A DNA stretch of 64,000 bases from Lawsonella sp012842085 (GCA_036749735.1 DAINXV010000002.1:310001-374000), one strand, 5' to 3'; shown: positions 15,240-24,559, counted from the first letter of the stretch. Notes: generated from the sequence alone by a model not told the origin. Made by a program: numbers and translations.

Positions 15240-15698
15240 ATGGGTAGTACCATTGTCATTGTCGTTCTGATTGCCGTCATGCTGTTACTGATGTTTACCG
15301 GAACACGGAAGCAAAAAAAGATGATGACGCAGCGCTACGAAATGCTAGATAACCTTCTTCCAGGTGACCGCATTATTACCACCGCAGGTATGTACGCCAC
15401 AGTGGTCAAAGTCCGGGAAACCGAAATCGATTTGATGATTTCTGATGGTCTGATCACTACCTGGGATCTCAACGCTGTTCGCGGCAAGGTTGAAGAAGAG
15501 CCGTCTGAGTTTGAGCAGGAACTCGAAGAAAGCGCTATGAGTGACGAAGATGTCTCCGATGGTTTCCCGAATGCTGACGCTGATCTGGAAGCCCTGACAG
15601 ATACCGAAATCCCGGACACTATTGAGGGACTTGATGACTCCGATGATGACTCTGACTTAGACGATTCGGATATTCCCGAGGAAAATTCGGATAAGTAA
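15240..15698 (+). CDS. yajC: Preprotein translocase subunit YajC
   Basis: Small membrane partner of SecD and SecF in the Sec translocase. One N-terminal membrane helix (about 3-20) is followed by the basic segment RKQKKMM and the conserved core LLPGDRIITTAGMYATVVKV. The last 60 or so residues are an unusually acidic, Asp/Glu/Ser-rich tail that family members in other phyla lack. It is followed by secD and secF, its expected operon partners. The start ATG has only a modest ribosome site. Confidence 0.92.
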   Translation: MGSTIVIVVLIAVMLLLMFTGTRKQKKMMTQRYEMLDNLLPGDRIITTAGMYATVVKVRETEIDLMISDGLITTWDLNAVRGKVEEEPSEFEQELEESAMSDEDVSDGFPNADADLEALTDTEIPDTIEGLDDSDDDSDLDDSDIPEENSDK

Positions 15699-15710
15699 GC
15701 TTCTAGCCGT

Positions 15711-15724
15711 ACCCTATATAGGGT
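15711..15724. promoter_or_regulatory. Perfect 14-bp palindrome between yajC and secD
   Basis: ACCCTATATAGGGT reads the same on both strands and lies about 45 bases before the secD start. It could fold as a short RNA hairpin, but the T run behind it (CTTTTT) is seven bases away, so a terminator is unlikely. An operator or attenuating hairpin is possible. Confidence 0.35.
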
Positions 15725-15767
15725 TAGTAACTTTTTGAGTCATTAGTCGTATAAGGAGTCCACAACC

Positions 15768-17453
15768 GTGGCTTACACCCGCAAAACTGCGACGGCTTCA
15801 TCAAAGAACACTAAACAGCATTTATTGCTGATTGGGTTCACGATATTGGTCGTCCTTATGTACTGCCTGGTGTTCTTCACTGGGGATGGCAAAGCTACCC
15901 CCAAATTAGGTATTGATCTGCAAGGCGGTACTCGAGTTACCCTCACTCCTTCGGGTAACCCTACTGATGATCAGCTTCGCCAGGCGCAGACCATTTTGCT
16001 CAACCGTGTGAATGGCATGGGTGTAAGTGGCTCTGAAGTCCGAATTGACGGCAGCAATCTCGTTATTACTGTTCCGGGATCGAATGCTGACCAAGCGCGC
16101 AACCTGGGCACTACTGCAAAGCTCGTGGTACGTCCGGTTATGGAAGCGCTTGGACCAGATACAGTAGTGGAAGACCAACAACCTGTTGTGAAACCCGAAA
16201 AGGGGGAGACAACAGTAGAAGCCCGTAAACGCGAGATTGAAGTACTTCGGGATTTTCGGCAGGCCCCAGCTAAAGATGAGAACGGAAAAGCTTTAGCCGC
16301 TGATCAACAGCTCAAGATCCTCAAAGCTAATGCGGACAAAATGAGTTGCGAGACGGCGGATCGCTTCGCCGGCAATGATGATCCTGCACGTCCACTCTTG
16401 ACTTGTGACTCGCAGGGACAGAAATACATTTTGGCGCCAGCCCCGCTGCTAGACACGGATAACCCCAAGGGGGGCCGGCTTGATGGATCCATGATTAAAG
16501 CGGATACCGTCAAGGGTGGTTTTGATAACCAGCAGGGCCACACTTACGTGTCCTTCTCCTTCCAAGGTGAGGGTGTTGAAGCCTGGGCTCGAGTTACTAA
16601 CACCTATAACGGACAGCAAGTCGCTATTGTCCTTGACTCCGCCGTAGTGTCGGCTCCCAATATCCAAGAGCCTATTACGACCGGGAATACGCAAATCACC
16701 GGTCCTTTCGACACGGACGAAGCCATTGCCTTAGCCAACAACCTTAAATATGGTGCCTTGCCGTTGAACTTCTCTTCGCCGGACGGAACCCCGGGTGGCA
16801 AGGTTGATACAGTGCCTGCCTCGCTGGGTATTGCGTCCCTCAATGCGGGACTTATCGCGGGACTTGTCGGCCTTATATTGGTCTTCATATTCTCGCTGGC
16901 GGTGTACCGAGCTTTGGGTGTAATGACCATCTTCTCGCTTATTGGCACCGGCGCGATGGTGTATGCAAGCCTGATTTTGCTCGGTCGGTGGATTGGATAC
17001 ACTCTCGACCTTTCCGGCGTAGCCGGTTTGATTATTGGTATCGGTACCACTGCTGACTCATTTGTCGTTCTTTTTGAACGTATTAAAGACGAGATTCGCG
17101 AGGGCCGATCGTTCCGATCGGCTGTGCCACGTGGCTGGAATAAGGCACGACGCACCATTGTCACAGGCAACGCAGTAACCTTGATTGCCTCTATCGTGCT
17201 TTACGTCCTTGCTGTCGGCGAGGTTCGTGGATTCGCGTTCACCATCGGTTTGACCACGGTCTTCGACTTGGTGATTGTGTTCACCGTGACGGCACCACTT
17301 TGCCTCATCGCATCGCACTGGCGATTCATGTCTAAACCCGCATTCAACGGTCTCGGCAAACTGCAAGAAATTACTGCAGAGCGTCGTGCCGTCGCTGCGA
17401 GAATGGCGCAACAGCGCGTTGCTGTTCCCGCTGAAACTGGAGAGGAGAGCTAA
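15768..17453 (+). CDS. secD: Protein translocase subunit SecD
   Basis: RND-like membrane protein that uses the proton gradient to pull exported proteins through SecYEG. The 561 residues start with one membrane helix (about 22-40) and a large external P1 domain with the motif LGIDLQGGTRVTL. The C-terminal five-helix bundle carries GIGTTADSFVVLFERIKDE. The GTG start has AAGGAG nine bases upstream. secF follows after two bases, so both subunits are made together. The long insertion with cysteines around residues 194 and 214 is a feature of the actinobacterial form. Confidence 0.96.
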   Translation: MAYTRKTATASSKNTKQHLLLIGFTILVVLMYCLVFFTGDGKATPKLGIDLQGGTRVTLTPSGNPTDDQLRQAQTILLNRVNGMGVSGSEVRIDGSNLVITVPGSNADQARNLGTTAKLVVRPVMEALGPDTVVEDQQPVVKPEKGETTVEARKREIEVLRDFRQAPAKDENGKALAADQQLKILKANADKMSCETADRFAGNDDPARPLLTCDSQGQKYILAPAPLLDTDNPKGGRLDGSMIKADTVKGGFDNQQGHTYVSFSFQGEGVEAWARVTNTYNGQQVAIVLDSAVVSAPNIQEPITTGNTQITGPFDTDEAIALANNLKYGALPLNFSSPDGTPGGKVDTVPASLGIASLNAGLIAGLVGLILVFIFSLAVYRALGVMTIFSLIGTGAMVYASLILLGRWIGYTLDLSGVAGLIIGIGTTADSFVVLFERIKDEIREGRSFRSAVPRGWNKARRTIVTGNAVTLIASIVLYVLAVGEVRGFAFTIGLTTVFDLVIVFTVTAPLCLIASHWRFMSKPAFNGLGKLQEITAERRAVAARMAQQRVAVPAETGEES

Positions 17454-17455
17454 AG

Positions 17456-18565
17456 ATGGCTGAAGATCTTAAGCCGAGAGATCCGGATGCAGCACAGTTT
17501 GAAGAGCTTTACGGGGAAAGCAATGACCCCGCTAAACTCCAGCACGGCTTCTTTGCGCGTCTCTACACGGGTACCGGTGCCTTTGATTTCGTTAAGAAAC
17601 GAAAAATGTGGTACCTCATTAGTCTCGGAATCCTGGTTGTATCACTTCTGGCGATTCTCATTAGGGGCTTTACTTTTGGTATCGACTTCACGGGTGGTTC
17701 AAAACTAAATATGCCCGTTGGAGATCGCGAAATCTCAGTCGAACAAGTCGCCGATGTGTTCGAAGACGCAATTGGTAAAGAGCCCGCGAGTGTTGCGATA
17801 GTTGGTTCTGGTACTGGCCGCATGGTCGAAATTCAGAGCCAGCACTTGGACAATAGGGAAGTGGCTGTCGCGAAGATGAAGCTGGCGGCTGCGTTCAACC
17901 CGAAAGACATTAACGGCAACGTTGGAGAGGCCGCCATCGGTGACTCCACGGTGTCAAATACCTGGGGAAGTACCGTAACCAAGAAAGCACTGCTCGCGTT
18001 AGTAGTCTTTCTTTTAACGGTCGGCGTATACATTGCTGTACGTTTTGAACGAGATATGGCCGTAGTGTCTATCGTCGCGCTGTTCTTTGACACTTTCATT
18101 ACAGCCGGTATCTACGCACTTATCGGTTTCGAGGTGACTCCTGCAACCGTCATTGGTTTGCTGACAATTCTTGCCTTCTCGTTGTATGACACTGTGGTCG
18201 TTTTCGACAAGGTTGAGGAAAACACAGAAGCCGCTATGCGGAATAAACGGCATACCTATGGTGAAGGTGCAAACTTAGCGATCAACCAAACGATTATGCG
18301 TTCCATCAACACAACAATAATCTCCGTACTACCGATTATTGCGCTCATGGTCGTGGCGGTGTGGATGCTTGGAGTCGGTACTCTTCAAGACTTGGCACTC
18401 ATCCAGCTTGTTGGCGTTATTGCTGGCACTTACTCATCGGTATGTTTAGCGACACCGATGCTGGTGGACATTAAAAAACGCTACCGCGATGAAGTTAAGG
18501 AACATGACGACGAAGTAATGAAGCTTCGTGCCGCTGCCAAAGATACTGAGCTAGTCGAGGCTTAG
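17456..18565 (+). CDS. secF: Protein translocase subunit SecF
   Basis: Partner of SecD. The 369 residues have a 50-residue cytosolic N-terminus, a first membrane helix, the external domain starting GFTFGIDFTGGSKLN, and five C-terminal helices with LTILAFSLYDTVVVFDKVEEN and the conserved NQTIMRSINTTI. The last 35 residues are charged and cytosolic. AGGAG lies upstream within the end of secD. The following lipoprotein gene begins nine bases later and may be in the same operon. Confidence 0.96.
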   Translation: MAEDLKPRDPDAAQFEELYGESNDPAKLQHGFFARLYTGTGAFDFVKKRKMWYLISLGILVVSLLAILIRGFTFGIDFTGGSKLNMPVGDREISVEQVADVFEDAIGKEPASVAIVGSGTGRMVEIQSQHLDNREVAVAKMKLAAAFNPKDINGNVGEAAIGDSTVSNTWGSTVTKKALLALVVFLLTVGVYIAVRFERDMAVVSIVALFFDTFITAGIYALIGFEVTPATVIGLLTILAFSLYDTVVVFDKVEENTEAAMRNKRHTYGEGANLAINQTIMRSINTTIISVLPIIALMVVAVWMLGVGTLQDLALIQLVGVIAGTYSSVCLATPMLVDIKKRYRDEVKEHDDEVMKLRAAAKDTELVEA

Positions 18566-18574
18566 GGGCAGTAC

Positions 18575-20287
18575 ATGCGTACCTTTCCTCGCCTGAAGAA
18601 AGTAATCGCCGCTGTTTTAATAGGCGCTCTCGGATTGGGTGCTTTCACAAGCTGCGGCAAGCAGAACTTACGATCAGGCGTTGGGTATGCAGTTGACGCG
18701 CCCGTGGTCGACTACAATCCCTGGACGGTAGCGGGCGCGACAGGTGGTAGCCGTGCCGCTTTCTCCCGTGTCCTACTCGGGTTTTCTTACCTTGACGGTC
18801 TCGGCAACAGTGTCGCTGACACCGAGTTCGGCACCATCAAGGTCACTAACACCAAACCAGTGAAACTTGAGATGACCATTAATCCGAAAGCTGTTTTTTC
18901 GGATGGGGAAGCTATCACCTGCGAAGATATTCTTTTTAGCTGGGTGGCTCGGAAACCCCGACCTCGAAATCCCTTCAACGCGATGACCATGGTCGGTTTG
19001 GCAGAGATTGCCGACATTAAGTGTGCACCCAAATCAAAAAACGCGACCGTTACTTTCAATTCCGAAAGGCTGCCGCGGGACTGGTTGTCCCTCTTCGGTG
19101 CCGGTACCATCCTTCCTTGGCATATTGCATCACGAGAAACTGGCGTTAAAGACATCCATGCGCTTACCAAAAAGCCTGACCGAGAAAAGCTTAAGAAGCT
19201 TGCTTATTTTTGGAACCGTGGATGGAGACTGCAAGACACCGAAATAGACCTCGATGCTTTTGTCTCCTCCGGACCGTATCTACTTGAAAAAGTTCAAAAC
19301 ACGGGAGCCATTACTCTGAAGCGTAATGAGAACTGGTGGGGCAGGCCTGCCGATATTCCCCGCATCACGATCTACTCAACTTACTCGGATATTGTTAATA
19401 ACCTTGCAGAAGGAAACATTCAGGTAGGGGATCTTGGAAAAGATATTAAGGATCTAGATATACCATCGAGATTTGTCGAAGCAGATGTCTCTTCCTTCAA
19501 CATTGCGCAAATACGCCTGTCAACAGTGGGAGTCTTCGCTAACAAGACAGTGCGCCGTGCTTTTATCTCCTGCATCCCGAAAGATGAAATTCAAAACGAG
19601 CTTTTTCCAGAGAAAAACCAAGAGAGTGCTGCTGCCACACCTGAGATTTTAGGGCGTCCAGCTGCCTCAATTTTACCTTTAGGGAATGATCCGATTACCC
19701 AGCAGGTTATGGATCAGGCGCGCGTTAAACCAGTCAAAGATCTAAAGAAACTGAAGTCGCGTCGTCGGATAAATATTGCTTACCCGGCAGATTCTAAACG
19801 CGCCGAGAAAACAGTTGAACTTATTTCCAAGAGCTGCAAGCCCATAGGATTTGACGTAGTGGGTGCACCTTCGGAAAGTTATACCGGTGAATTACTTGCA
19901 TCTGGCTCAGTACAGGCAGCATTTTTTGGGACTGCTGGTGCGGTAGGGCCAGGTGGGGCTTTTGATGTTTCCGCTGGGCTTATTGGGTTGAGTGCCTATA
20001 TGCTGCCCGATTTCCGAAATGGACGAGCACAAGAACTATTTGTGCGAGCGCTACGAATCGATCTTACCCAGGGAGAAAAAGGGGCGATTCAGGCCGACGG
20101 TATTGACCGCAATATCGTATTCGCACACACTATTGCCCAGCTGCAGCAATATTTGTGGGATCAGGGCTACGCTATGCCGCTGTATGTGCAACCAAGATGG
20201 CAATTTGTGGACCCTGACTTACAGGGTGTGACGCAAGGCCGTTCTGCAGCCAGTGTCGGTTGGAATATGGACCGCTGGACAGTTTAG
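18575..20287 (+). CDS. Family 5 extracellular solute-binding lipoprotein
   Basis: 570-residue protein of the oligopeptide/dipeptide-binding family (SBP_bac_5), like Rv2585c, which also follows secF. The N-terminus is a lipoprotein signal peptide with a charged start, a hydrophobic core and FTSC, so C27 should be lipidated; Phe at -3 of the lipobox is less usual. The mature part contains NPKAVFSDGEAITCEDILFS, typical of the family. No permease or ATPase genes are adjacent, so the ligand and transporter are unknown. A role other than uptake, such as envelope signalling, is possible. Conserved linkage with secDF suggests nothing specific beyond co-expression. Confidence 0.85.
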   Translation: MRTFPRLKKVIAAVLIGALGLGAFTSCGKQNLRSGVGYAVDAPVVDYNPWTVAGATGGSRAAFSRVLLGFSYLDGLGNSVADTEFGTIKVTNTKPVKLEMTINPKAVFSDGEAITCEDILFSWVARKPRPRNPFNAMTMVGLAEIADIKCAPKSKNATVTFNSERLPRDWLSLFGAGTILPWHIASRETGVKDIHALTKKPDREKLKKLAYFWNRGWRLQDTEIDLDAFVSSGPYLLEKVQNTGAITLKRNENWWGRPADIPRITIYSTYSDIVNNLAEGNIQVGDLGKDIKDLDIPSRFVEADVSSFNIAQIRLSTVGVFANKTVRRAFISCIPKDEIQNELFPEKNQESAAATPEILGRPAASILPLGNDPITQQVMDQARVKPVKDLKKLKSRRRINIAYPADSKRAEKTVELISKSCKPIGFDVVGAPSESYTGELLASGSVQAAFFGTAGAVGPGGAFDVSAGLIGLSAYMLPDFRNGRAQELFVRALRIDLTQGEKGAIQADGIDRNIVFAHTIAQLQQYLWDQGYAMPLYVQPRWQFVDPDLQGVTQGRSAASVGWNMDRWTV

Positions 20288-20296
20288 GAGATGACA

Positions 20297-20824
20297 GTGG
20301 TTAAACTAGCTCGGTCCAGTGTCGAGAGAAAAACTCGATGGGTCAAAAACTTCCCAGCTGAGGGTATCCACTTCGCGGATCTAACACCTGTTCTTGCAGA
20401 TGCAGAGGCTTTTAACAGCATTATTAAGCTGGTTTCGCAATGGGCAGAAGGAGCAGATGTTGTCGCAGGTTTAGATGCCCGCGGATTTTTAATCGCATCA
20501 GGCGTCGCCAGTAACAACGGTGTTGGCGTGTTGGCAGTTCGTAAATCCGGGAAACTTCCCCCACCTGTGCATTCTGTTGAGTATGAGCTCGAGTATGGCA
20601 CTGCCGCTCTGGAAATCCCTGCCGAAGGTATCGATTTGGCAGATAAAAAAGTTTTCATCGCTGATGACGTATTGGCTACTGGCGGAACTGCCAAAGCAGC
20701 TGTTGATTTGCTCAAACAGGCAGGTGCAGAGATCACTGGATTTGCGACGATTTTAGAGTTGGAAGAACTCGCGGGGCGTGCTCAACTTTCCGATGTTCCC
20801 GTCTTTTCAGTAGCTACAGCGTAG
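20297..20824 (+). CDS. apt: Adenine phosphoribosyltransferase
   Basis: Salvages adenine to AMP using PRPP. The 175 residues contain the PRPP-binding motif VFIADDVLATGGTAKA, the flexible-loop segment AVRKSGKLPP and the N-terminal FPAEGIHFADLTPVL. An ATG at 20291 is in frame but touches the AGGAG ribosome site directly. The GTG at 20297, six bases after AGGAG, is the better start. It precedes rel, a linkage seen in many actinobacteria. Confidence 0.93.
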   Translation: MVKLARSSVERKTRWVKNFPAEGIHFADLTPVLADAEAFNSIIKLVSQWAEGADVVAGLDARGFLIASGVASNNGVGVLAVRKSGKLPPPVHSVEYELEYGTAALEIPAEGIDLADKKVFIADDVLATGGTAKAAVDLLKQAGAEITGFATILELEELAGRAQLSDVPVFSVATA

Positions 20825-20834
20825 AATTGAGGCT

Positions 20835-20852
20835 ATCCACCGAAAAGTGGAT
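20835..20852 (+). other. Short hairpin in the apt-rel gap
   Basis: ATCCAC and GTGGAT form a 6-bp stem with a six-base A-rich loop in the 67-base gap. No U tract follows. It may be a leader or processing hairpin; I see no clear function. Confidence 0.25.
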
Positions 20853-20891
20853 CAGCTGCCGTACGCAAATTTTTAGTGAGGAGGAAAACTG

Positions 20892-23189
20892 ATGGCGGAT
20901 AAAAAAGAAACGTCAACACCGGATACTAATCCTCCCACTGCAGGTTTTTCTTCTCGCAGTGTGCGAGCTCGTTTTGCAAGAAGAATGACCGGCAATCGCA
21001 ATCATGTAGCACCGGCTTTAGAACCTCTGATTGCTGTCCACCGGGGGTTTCACCCTAACGGAGACGTCGAACTACTTGACAAAGCCTACCGAACCGCAGA
21101 ACGGCTGCATGCAGGGGTGTACCGAAAATCGGGCGACCCCTACATAACCCATCCTTTGGCGGTAGCTAATATCGCAGCCGAAATCGGTATGGACTCAGCA
21201 ACCTTGGCTGCAGCGCTTCTGCATGACACGGTCGAAGACACCGACTACACGCTCGACGAACTAACTGCAGATTTTGGCGCCGAAATAGCTGCAATGGTTG
21301 ACGGTGTCACCAAACTTGATCGGGTAGCTCTAGGTTCAGCAGCAGAGGCAGAAACCATTCGCAAAATGATTATTGCGATGGCCAATGATCCACGGGTGCT
21401 GGTCATTAAAGTTGCCGACCGTCTGCACAATATGCGCACCATGCGCTTTCTACCACCTGAAAAGCAGGAGAAGAAAGCACGTCAGACGCTAGAAGTTATT
21501 GCTCCTCTCGCTGCCCGATTGGGAATGTCTGCCGTCAAATGGGAGCTAGAGGATTTATCTTTTCGAATTCTTTATCCGCGGCAATACGCCGAAATTGTGC
21601 GACTGGTGAGCGAACGGGCACCCTCTCGCGAACGCTATCTTTCGGAAGTGATTCAAGCAATTGAATCAACTCTAGAAGAGTCAAATATTTATACCAACGT
21701 GTATGGGCGTCCGAAACATTACTGGTCTATTTACCAAAAGATGATTGTGCGTGGCCGCGAGTTTGACGAGATATATGACCTCGTTGGAGCGCGCGTCATC
21801 TGCAAAAATATTCGCGACTGCTACGCAGCGGTAGGGGTTATCCACTCTATGTGGCAACCCATGCCAGGTCGGTTCAAAGACTATATTGCGCAGCCTCGGT
21901 TTGGTGTTTACCAGTCGCTTCACACCACTGTGGTAGGCCCACAGGGTAAAGCCCTGGAAGTTCAGATCCGTACGGAAGAGATGCACCAAACCGCAGAGTA
22001 TGGAATCGCTGCGCACTGGCGCTATAAAGAGACGAAGGGAAGCCACACAGGCGATTCCCGCGAACTCAATCGTATGGCATGGATGCGTCAGCTTTTAGAC
22101 TGGCAGCGAGAAGCTGCCGACCCCGGCGAATTCCTCGAAACTTTACGATATGATCTGGCGGTCAAGGAAATATTCGTATTTACGCCAAAAGGCGATGTTA
22201 TTAACCTCCCTACGGGTTCCACACCCATCGATTTTGCCTATTCTGTCCACACTGAAGTTGGGCACCACTGTATTGGGGCGCGTGTCAACGGAAAATTAGT
22301 TCCGTTGGAGAAGGTTCTTAAAAACGGCGACGTTGTCGAGGTTTTTACGTCCAAGGACCCGTCTGCTGGGCCAAGCCGGGACTGGCTTGATTTTGTAGTT
22401 TCTGGCCGTGCCAAAAACAAGATTCGACAGTGGTTTGCAAAAGAACGCCGCGAAGAAACCATTGAAGCTGGTAAAGACGCCATCACACGAGAGATTAGAC
22501 GCGGTGGACTGCCTCTTCATCGACTCCTAAACAACGAGTCGATGGCTCTACTTATCAAGGATCTGAACTTCGCTGACGCCTCCGCACTATATAAAGCGGT
22601 GGGCAGTGGCAACATTACCGCCGGGCATGTAGTGAGCCGACTGGTCTCACTTTTCGGCTCAATGGAAGAGGCGGAGGAAACGCTCACTGAGCGGACATCT
22701 TTCCGCAGCTCCCACAAACCCACACAAACTACCGATGATGCGGGCGTACTGGTAGACGGAATGCCTGGTATTAGCGTTAAATTATCCAAATGCTGCACAC
22801 CGGTGCCGGGAGATCAGATCATCGGCTACATCACCCGCATGGGCTCGGTATCAGTGCACCGTAAAGATTGCCCCAACGCTATCCACATGTTGGAGCAGAA
22901 AAGTCATAGGGAAGTACCAGTTAAATGGGCAGCTTCCTCATCCGCCGTATTTTTAGTTTGCATCCAAGTGGAGGCTTTGGACCGCCAGGGATTGCTTTCG
23001 GACGTGACCAAGACTCTCTCTGAGTCTCGTGTGGATGTCGTTTCTGCGCAGGTACAGACCTTGGATGGCCGGGTAGCTATTTCTAAATGGGCGTTCCAAA
23101 TTGCAGATCCTAAGCGATTAACCATTGTGTTGAATGCGGTCCGGCAGGTTGAAGGCGTTTACGACGTGTACCGCATAAACAGTCTGTAG
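20892..23189 (+). CDS. rel: Bifunctional (p)ppGpp synthetase/hydrolase Rel
   Basis: Controls the stringent response by making and degrading (p)ppGpp on the ribosome. The order of domains in 765 residues is: HD hydrolase with HDTVEDT at about 111-117; synthetase with the GRFKDYI segment, GVYQSLHTTV and EVQIRT; TGS beginning EIFVFTPKGDVINL; zinc-finger region with KCCTPVPGD and the later HRKDCPN; and a C-terminal ACT domain. The RFKD form of the synthetase motif (RxKD) is that of bifunctional enzymes rather than EXDD of RelA. A strong AGGAGG precedes the ATG. The gene ends the plus-strand block, facing the cyclophilin gene. Confidence 0.97.
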   Translation: MADKKETSTPDTNPPTAGFSSRSVRARFARRMTGNRNHVAPALEPLIAVHRGFHPNGDVELLDKAYRTAERLHAGVYRKSGDPYITHPLAVANIAAEIGMDSATLAAALLHDTVEDTDYTLDELTADFGAEIAAMVDGVTKLDRVALGSAAEAETIRKMIIAMANDPRVLVIKVADRLHNMRTMRFLPPEKQEKKARQTLEVIAPLAARLGMSAVKWELEDLSFRILYPRQYAEIVRLVSERAPSRERYLSEVIQAIESTLEESNIYTNVYGRPKHYWSIYQKMIVRGREFDEIYDLVGARVICKNIRDCYAAVGVIHSMWQPMPGRFKDYIAQPRFGVYQSLHTTVVGPQGKALEVQIRTEEMHQTAEYGIAAHWRYKETKGSHTGDSRELNRMAWMRQLLDWQREAADPGEFLETLRYDLAVKEIFVFTPKGDVINLPTGSTPIDFAYSVHTEVGHHCIGARVNGKLVPLEKVLKNGDVVEVFTSKDPSAGPSRDWLDFVVSGRAKNKIRQWFAKERREETIEAGKDAITREIRRGGLPLHRLLNNESMALLIKDLNFADASALYKAVGSGNITAGHVVSRLVSLFGSMEEAEETLTERTSFRSSHKPTQTTDDAGVLVDGMPGISVKLSKCCTPVPGDQIIGYITRMGSVSVHRKDCPNAIHMLEQKSHREVPVKWAASSSAVFLVCIQVEALDRQGLLSDVTKTLSESRVDVVSAQVQTLDGRVAISKWAFQIADPKRLTIVLNAVRQVEGVYDVYRINSL

Positions 23190-23240
23190 AGGGACTTGCG
23201 CGGATAAACAAACCACAAGCTATCTACACACAGATGATAA

Positions 23241-23278
23241 ATCGAGGCTGGCAGAACCTAAGTTCTGCCAGCCTCGAT
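23241..23278. terminator. Long perfect hairpin between convergent rel and cyclophilin genes
   Basis: Arms of 17 bases (ATCGAGGCTGGCAGAAC and its exact complement) flank a four-base CTAA loop. It lies between the convergent ends of rel and the cyclophilin gene. There is no U tract on either side, so it may act as a weak or factor-assisted terminator, or as a stem that protects both mRNA ends. Confidence 0.65.
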
Positions 23279-23302
23279 CAGTCTGTAATGAAACTAAAAG
23301 TC

Positions 23303-24493
23303 CTAGTTAGTGACTTTCTGGGTTTCGACACCGGAGCTCTTCAAAATCTTCCAGTATTCGATTTCGATGGGTGTTCCCGGGGCGCCATCAGTAATTTCGC
23401 CCTCTTCTGGGGGAACCGTACCTGGAGCAACCACAATGTCGTAGGCCTTAATGCGATCCAGTACCGCAAAGTCCTTCGGATTCACTTTACCGATAACGGT
23501 GTACGCAGCCGGTAACTGGGAGTCTCCCAGAAGAATGAAGAACTGGCTACCGCCAGTATTGGGGTTCTGGCTCTTAGCTGCCGCAACGGTTCCCTTGGGG
23601 TAGGTAACGACGGCGTCAGCACCTTGGCCTTCTGCGCCAGCTGCTGCAAGGAGGAAGTCAGGGGTTTCGTCCTCGCTGTAGAAGCCAGGGCCACCCATAC
23701 CAGTGCCGGTCGGGTCACCACACTGCAAGACCTGCAGCTGATCAGAATTAGTCAGACGGTGGCAAGAAGTGTCGTTGAAGTACTTCTCGCGGATCATCTT
23801 CTCAAAAGCCGCATTGTTGCATGCGGAGTACGCGTGGATGAGGTCGATGTGGAGCGTTCCCGCAGAGGTCTCAAGAACAGTCTCTACCTTGCCTGTACGC
23901 GGGTAGGTGCCATTAGTTGGGGCCTCCACCGTGCGCTTCATGGTATCGAGATTATTCTGTGCAGTTGGCGCCCATGCGATAAAAGCATCTGCCTGGGCAA
24001 TCTGCTGATCGTATTGCTTGCGGGTTTCTTCCTGCTGGTCAGCGGGCTGCGCTTTGAGTTGCTCCTGGGCATCTTCCCAGTTCTTTTCGATCTCTTCTTT
24101 AGCCTTCTGGGCTTGTTCAACAAGATCGGGAAGTTCCTGCTCTGGGTACCATTGGCAGTTAGCCCATTTGGCTGCTTCTGCGGCTTCAGCCCGTTCGCGA
24201 TCATCTTTAACTTTGTTAGCCACCAGGACGGCCGCAACTATAAGTGCAATGACGACAACGATTGCGACAATGATTAACAGAATATTGCGACGACGACGTC
24301 GCTCGGCAGCAGCATCTGCAGCAAGCTTAGCTTCGAGGCGTTCTCGCGCAGCAGCGCGACGTTGCGCCGCCTTGGCGGCAGCATCCTCGGTACCGTCAGA
24401 ATCCTGAATATCCTTGCCAGCGTCGACCATACTGTCGAGCTTATCTTCCGGCTTATCGCCGGCACCACTATTGTTTTTGTCGTATACAGCCAC
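23303..24493 (-). CDS. ppiB: Membrane-anchored cyclophilin-type peptidyl-prolyl isomerase
   Basis: Predicted to catalyse proline cis-trans isomerisation outside the membrane. The 396 residues have an acidic, then Arg/Ala-rich cytosolic N-terminus, one membrane helix (about 70-93), a charged helical segment (about 96-190) and a C-terminal cyclophilin domain. The catalytic arginine is in CHRLT and the partner segment is GGSQFFILLGDSQLP. The conserved Trp of eukaryotic cyclophilins is not present. Relative to my recollection of M. tuberculosis PpiB (Rv2582), about 75 helical residues are inserted between the NCQ segment and the domain. The frame is open to 24652, but the GTG at 24493 has AAAGGA six bases upstream and no plausible signal lies before it. 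Confidence 0.9.
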   Translation of the reverse strand: MAVYDKNNSGAGDKPEDKLDSMVDAGKDIQDSDGTEDAAAKAAQRRAAARERLEAKLAADAAAERRRRRNILLIIVAIVVVIALIVAAVLVANKVKDDRERAEAAEAAKWANCQWYPEQELPDLVEQAQKAKEEIEKNWEDAQEQLKAQPADQQEETRKQYDQQIAQADAFIAWAPTAQNNLDTMKRTVEAPTNGTYPRTGKVETVLETSAGTLHIDLIHAYSACNNAAFEKMIREKYFNDTSCHRLTNSDQLQVLQCGDPTGTGMGGPGFYSEDETPDFLLAAAGAEGQGADAVVTYPKGTVAAAKSQNPNTGGSQFFILLGDSQLPAAYTVIGKVNPKDFAVLDRIKAYDIVVAPGTVPPEEGEITDGAPGTPIEIEYWKILKSSGVETQKVTN

Positions 24494-24559
24494 TTGGCGT
24501 CCTTTCACAACAGACGTAGACAGTAAAAAATAGTACCGTAAACTTTTAAAAGAGCCATG

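Noticed and set aside
23624..24277. 217-codon plus-strand frame opposite the cyclophilin gene
   Set aside because: Leucine/cysteine-rich shadow produced by the biased codon use of the Glu/Gln/Ala-rich helical segment on the other strand.
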